From CAIKLP01 sp965279595 (GTDB lineage: Bacteria > Bacteroidota > Bacteroidia > Sphingobacteriales > Sphingobacteriaceae), in NCBI GenBank assembly GCA_965279595.1, contig OZ257246.1, positions 744,001 to 808,000 on the forward strand: a DNA stretch of 64,000 nucleotides, read 5' to 3'. The notes below the pieces were generated by a model that was not told where the DNA came from, ran no database searches, and saw only the letters and a program-made list of their open reading frames with translations. Of the stretch, positions 62,254 through 64,000 are shown piece by piece. Both the position numbers and the translations under genes were made by a program. The first letter of the stretch is position 1, and every line of letters begins with the position of its first letter.

Positions 62254-62607
62254 ATGAATCTGGAAATAATTCGTGAGTATTGCCTTGCAAAAAAAGCAGT
62301 GGAAGAAGGATTACCTTTTGGTGAAGATGTTCTGGTTTTCAAAGTAATGGGGAAAATATTTCTATTGACTTCTTTGGATAACCCTATTAGCATTAACTTA
62401 AAATGCGAACCTGATTATGCAATTGAACTAAGAGAAAAATATGAAGAAGTAATCCCAGGATTTCACATGAATAAAAAAATGTGGAATACTGTTAGTATAA
62501 ATGGAAGTCTTCATCAAAAATTTATTTTAGATTTAATTGATCATTCATATAACCAAGTTGTATTGGGATTTTCAAAAAAAATGAAAGAAGAATTAAACTC
62601 AATTTAA
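62254..62607 (+). CDS. MmcQ/YjbR family protein
   Basis: A 117-residue soluble protein of the MmcQ/YjbR family. The conserved segments are visible: F-G-E-D-V-L-V-F-K-V-M-G-K-I-F-x-L (about 22-38), I-N-L-K-C-E-P-D-Y (about 47-55), and M-N-K-K-M-W-N-T-V (about 74-82) with the final I-D-H-S-Y-N-Q-V. The fold resembles a CyaY/MotY-type double-psi domain and has been linked to DNA binding, but the role is unsettled. It starts one base after the MotB-like stop and is therefore in the same transcript, though a functional link to the motor is not obvious. Confidence 0.9.
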   Translation: MNLEIIREYCLAKKAVEEGLPFGEDVLVFKVMGKIFLLTSLDNPISINLKCEPDYAIELREKYEEVIPGFHMNKKMWNTVSINGSLHQKFILDLIDHSYNQVVLGFSKKMKEELNSI

Positions 62608-62608
62608 T

Positions 62609-62845
62609 ATGTGGACAGAAGAAAATAATTGCTTGTCAAAAAAATTTCTATTTGATGGCTTTGTTGAAGCTATGAAATTCATCAACAAGGTTGCAACTGT
62701 TGCTGAAAGTTTAAATCATCACCCAACTATTATCAATACATATAATAAAGTAGAGTTGATTTTACAAACGCATGATAAAGGAAATACAGTAACAGAACTA
62801 GATTGGCAGCTAGCAAAAGAAATTGATCGAATAAATGAAATTTGA
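62609..62845 (+). CDS. Pterin-4a-carbinolamine dehydratase (PhhB/DCoH)
   Basis: A 78-residue enzyme that dehydrates 4a-hydroxytetrahydrobiopterin to regenerate the pterin cofactor of aromatic-amino-acid hydroxylases. The active-site stretch A-E-S-L-N-H-H-P-T-I (about 33-42) has the conserved adjacent His pair and Pro. It is followed by the typical V-E-L-I-L-x-T-H-D at 48-56, with the third His, and T-x-L-D. The N-terminus is short compared with the usual 95-110 residues, as in many Bacteroidota members. It begins one base after the MmcQ gene, ending the tightly packed operon. Confidence 0.9.
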   Translation: MWTEENNCLSKKFLFDGFVEAMKFINKVATVAESLNHHPTIINTYNKVELILQTHDKGNTVTELDWQLAKEIDRINEI

Positions 62846-62921
62846 AGAACTTTTATTTACTTTCTGCAATAAGTCAAATTAACTTATTACTAATATTGGA
62901 AAAAATTAAGATTGTTTTAAA

Positions 62922-64000
62922 ATGAAATTGTATCTCACCATCCTACTTGTTTTGTGTTTTTCATTAAATTCAAAAAGTCAAGAAAATTTAGTTAGTAACC
63001 AATCCACAACCTATGCTGATTGCATAGCCTTCTACAAAAAATTATCAGAAAAACATTATTTAGTAACTATTGAAAAAGTAGGTATTACTGATATTGGTTT
63101 GCCATTGCAATTAATTAAAATTGAAAAAGATGGCGATAGCAAAAACAAAATTAGAATACTAATTAACAATGGCATACACCCTGGAGAGCCTGAAGGAATT
63201 GATGCTTCTATGCAAATTGCTAAAAGTGTTGTTGGAGATCAATCAGAATTAGCTAGTTCAAAATTTAGTAAGTCTATTTTAGATAATTGTATCATTTATA
63301 TTATTCCTGTATATAATATAGATGGAGCATTAAAAAGAAACAGTACTTCAAGAGCAAACCAAAATGGACCTGTTGAATATGGATTTCGTGCCAATTCTAA
63401 AAACTTAGACTTAAACCGAGATTTTATAAAAATGGATTCTAGAAATGCAACAACATTTGCTGAAATTTTTCAAAGAATAAAGCCGCATGTTTTTATTGAT
63501 ACTCACACCAGTAATGGAGCAGATTATCAACATGTGCTTACCTATATAGCTACACAAAAAGATAAATTACAAAAAGATTGTTCAGCAGTAATGACAAAGA
63601 AAATTATTCCTGTTCTTGAAGATAGTTTAAATAAAAAAAATTGGAAGCCTATACCTTATGTAAATGCTTGGACCGATCATCCTGATTCAGGCTGGTCAGC
63701 ATTTTATGAAAGCCCAAGATTTGCAACTGGCTATGCAGCACTATTTAATTGTATTGGCTTTACTGTTGAAACACATATGCTCAAACCATTTGATCAAAGA
63801 TTGTCTGCAACTTATGACTTTTTAAAAGCAATAATTGAAATTTCTAGCGACAATAAAAAAGCAATAATGGATGCTAGGACAAAAGCTAATAAAGACGATT
63901 TATCAAAAAAATATTTTCCTTTAAATTGGAAAACTGATTCTAGCAAAATAAGTTCTCTTAATTATTTTGGCTATAAAGCAAAATATAAAAAATCAGAAGT
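62922..64000 (+). CDS. M14 family zinc carboxypeptidase (truncated by window end)
   Basis: The ATG at 62922 opens a signal peptide (ends NSKSQ) and 359 codons run to the window edge without a stop. The peptidase M14 zinc site is present: NNGIHPGEPEG (H-x-x-E, about 78-88), N-L-D-L-N-R-D near 165 (substrate-binding N-R) and the third ligand His in FIDTHTSNGAD near 190. A downstream V-E-T-H-M segment (about 285) could hold the catalytic Glu region. These enzymes remove C-terminal residues from peptides or cut murein peptides. It is 76 bases after the dehydratase gene on the same strand. Confidence 0.9.
   Translation, partial: MKLYLTILLVLCFSLNSKSQENLVSNQSTTYADCIAFYKKLSEKHYLVTIEKVGITDIGLPLQLIKIEKDGDSKNKIRILINNGIHPGEPEGIDASMQIAKSVVGDQSELASSKFSKSILDNCIIYIIPVYNIDGALKRNSTSRANQNGPVEYGFRANSKNLDLNRDFIKMDSRNATTFAEIFQRIKPHVFIDTHTSNGADYQHVLTYIATQKDKLQKDCSAVMTKKIIPVLEDSLNKKNWKPIPYVNAWTDHPDSGWSAFYESPRFATGYAALFNCIGFTVETHMLKPFDQRLSATYDFLKAIIEISSDNKKAIMDARTKANKDDLSKKYFPLNWKTDSSKISSLNYFGYKAKYKKSE

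Overview
The window is AT-rich DNA from a member of the Bacteroidota, probably a free-living Chitinophagales/Sphingobacteriales-like lineage. The evidence is six secreted proteins ending in type IX secretion (T9SS) sorting domains with the Y/F-PNP motif, a MetG fused to a C-terminal tRNA-binding domain, LytTR and TPR histidine kinases, TAnnTTTG-type -7 promoter boxes and tRNA genes without encoded CCA. No rRNA, CRISPR array, complete insertion sequence or integrase gene was seen.

Layout. 0-5.9 kb: a DoxX fragment, an S66 LD-carboxypeptidase, metG (probably TTG-initiated), a secreted GH13 alpha-amylase and tRNA-Arg(CCG). 6-18.9 kb: a three-repeat GEVED surface protein, a DUF1761 protein, a multi-PAS histidine kinase, an Asp-box propeller, a T9SS-exported protein translationally coupled to a di-haem cytochrome c peroxidase, and a beta-helix protein whose acidic residues match the GH87 pattern. 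With the amylase it suggests extracellular alpha-glucan use.

19-28 kb is an accessory island: a HEPN-motif protein, an unrecognised protein and a complete type I restriction-modification operon (hsdM-hsdS-hsdR). These are separated and flanked by 130-bp imperfect inverted-repeat elements (two nearly identical copies plus partial ones) that resemble integron attC sites. 28-41 kb is mostly small metabolic, stress and regulatory genes: HD phosphohydrolases, a Crp/Fnr regulator with an FNR-like palindrome, an MBL-fold protein without its metal ligands, a DJ-1/AraC regulator, DinB, a tandem SRPBCC protein, a universal stress protein and a TPR adenylate cyclase. It ends in about 1 kb of decayed coding sequence. 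41-57 kb: a LytS/LytTR two-component pair, a methyltransferase, an AraC regulator, a PhnA-like protein, tRNA-Arg(CCT) within short palindromic repeats, an acyltransferase, two paralogous TPR kinases, an M13 peptidase and a secreted endonuclease I.

57.3-62.8 kb holds the most striking content. It is a tightly packed operon encoding (1) a natural fusion of the C-terminal half of flagellar FliF (ring-building domain, membrane helix and FliG-binding tail) to a FliG-like rotor domain, (2) an exported protein with a possible FlgO/CsgG-like domain and an outer-membrane beta-barrel, (3) a periplasmic TPR protein, (4) a MotA-like stator and (5) a MotB-like stator with its ion-binding Asp and peptidoglycan-binding domain. 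No flagellar export, rod, hook or filament gene is present, and Bacteroidota as a rule lack flagella. I read it as a flagellum-independent rotor-stator machine that may span the envelope. Genes for MmcQ/YjbR, pterin-4a-carbinolamine dehydratase and an M14 carboxypeptidase (cut by the window end) follow.
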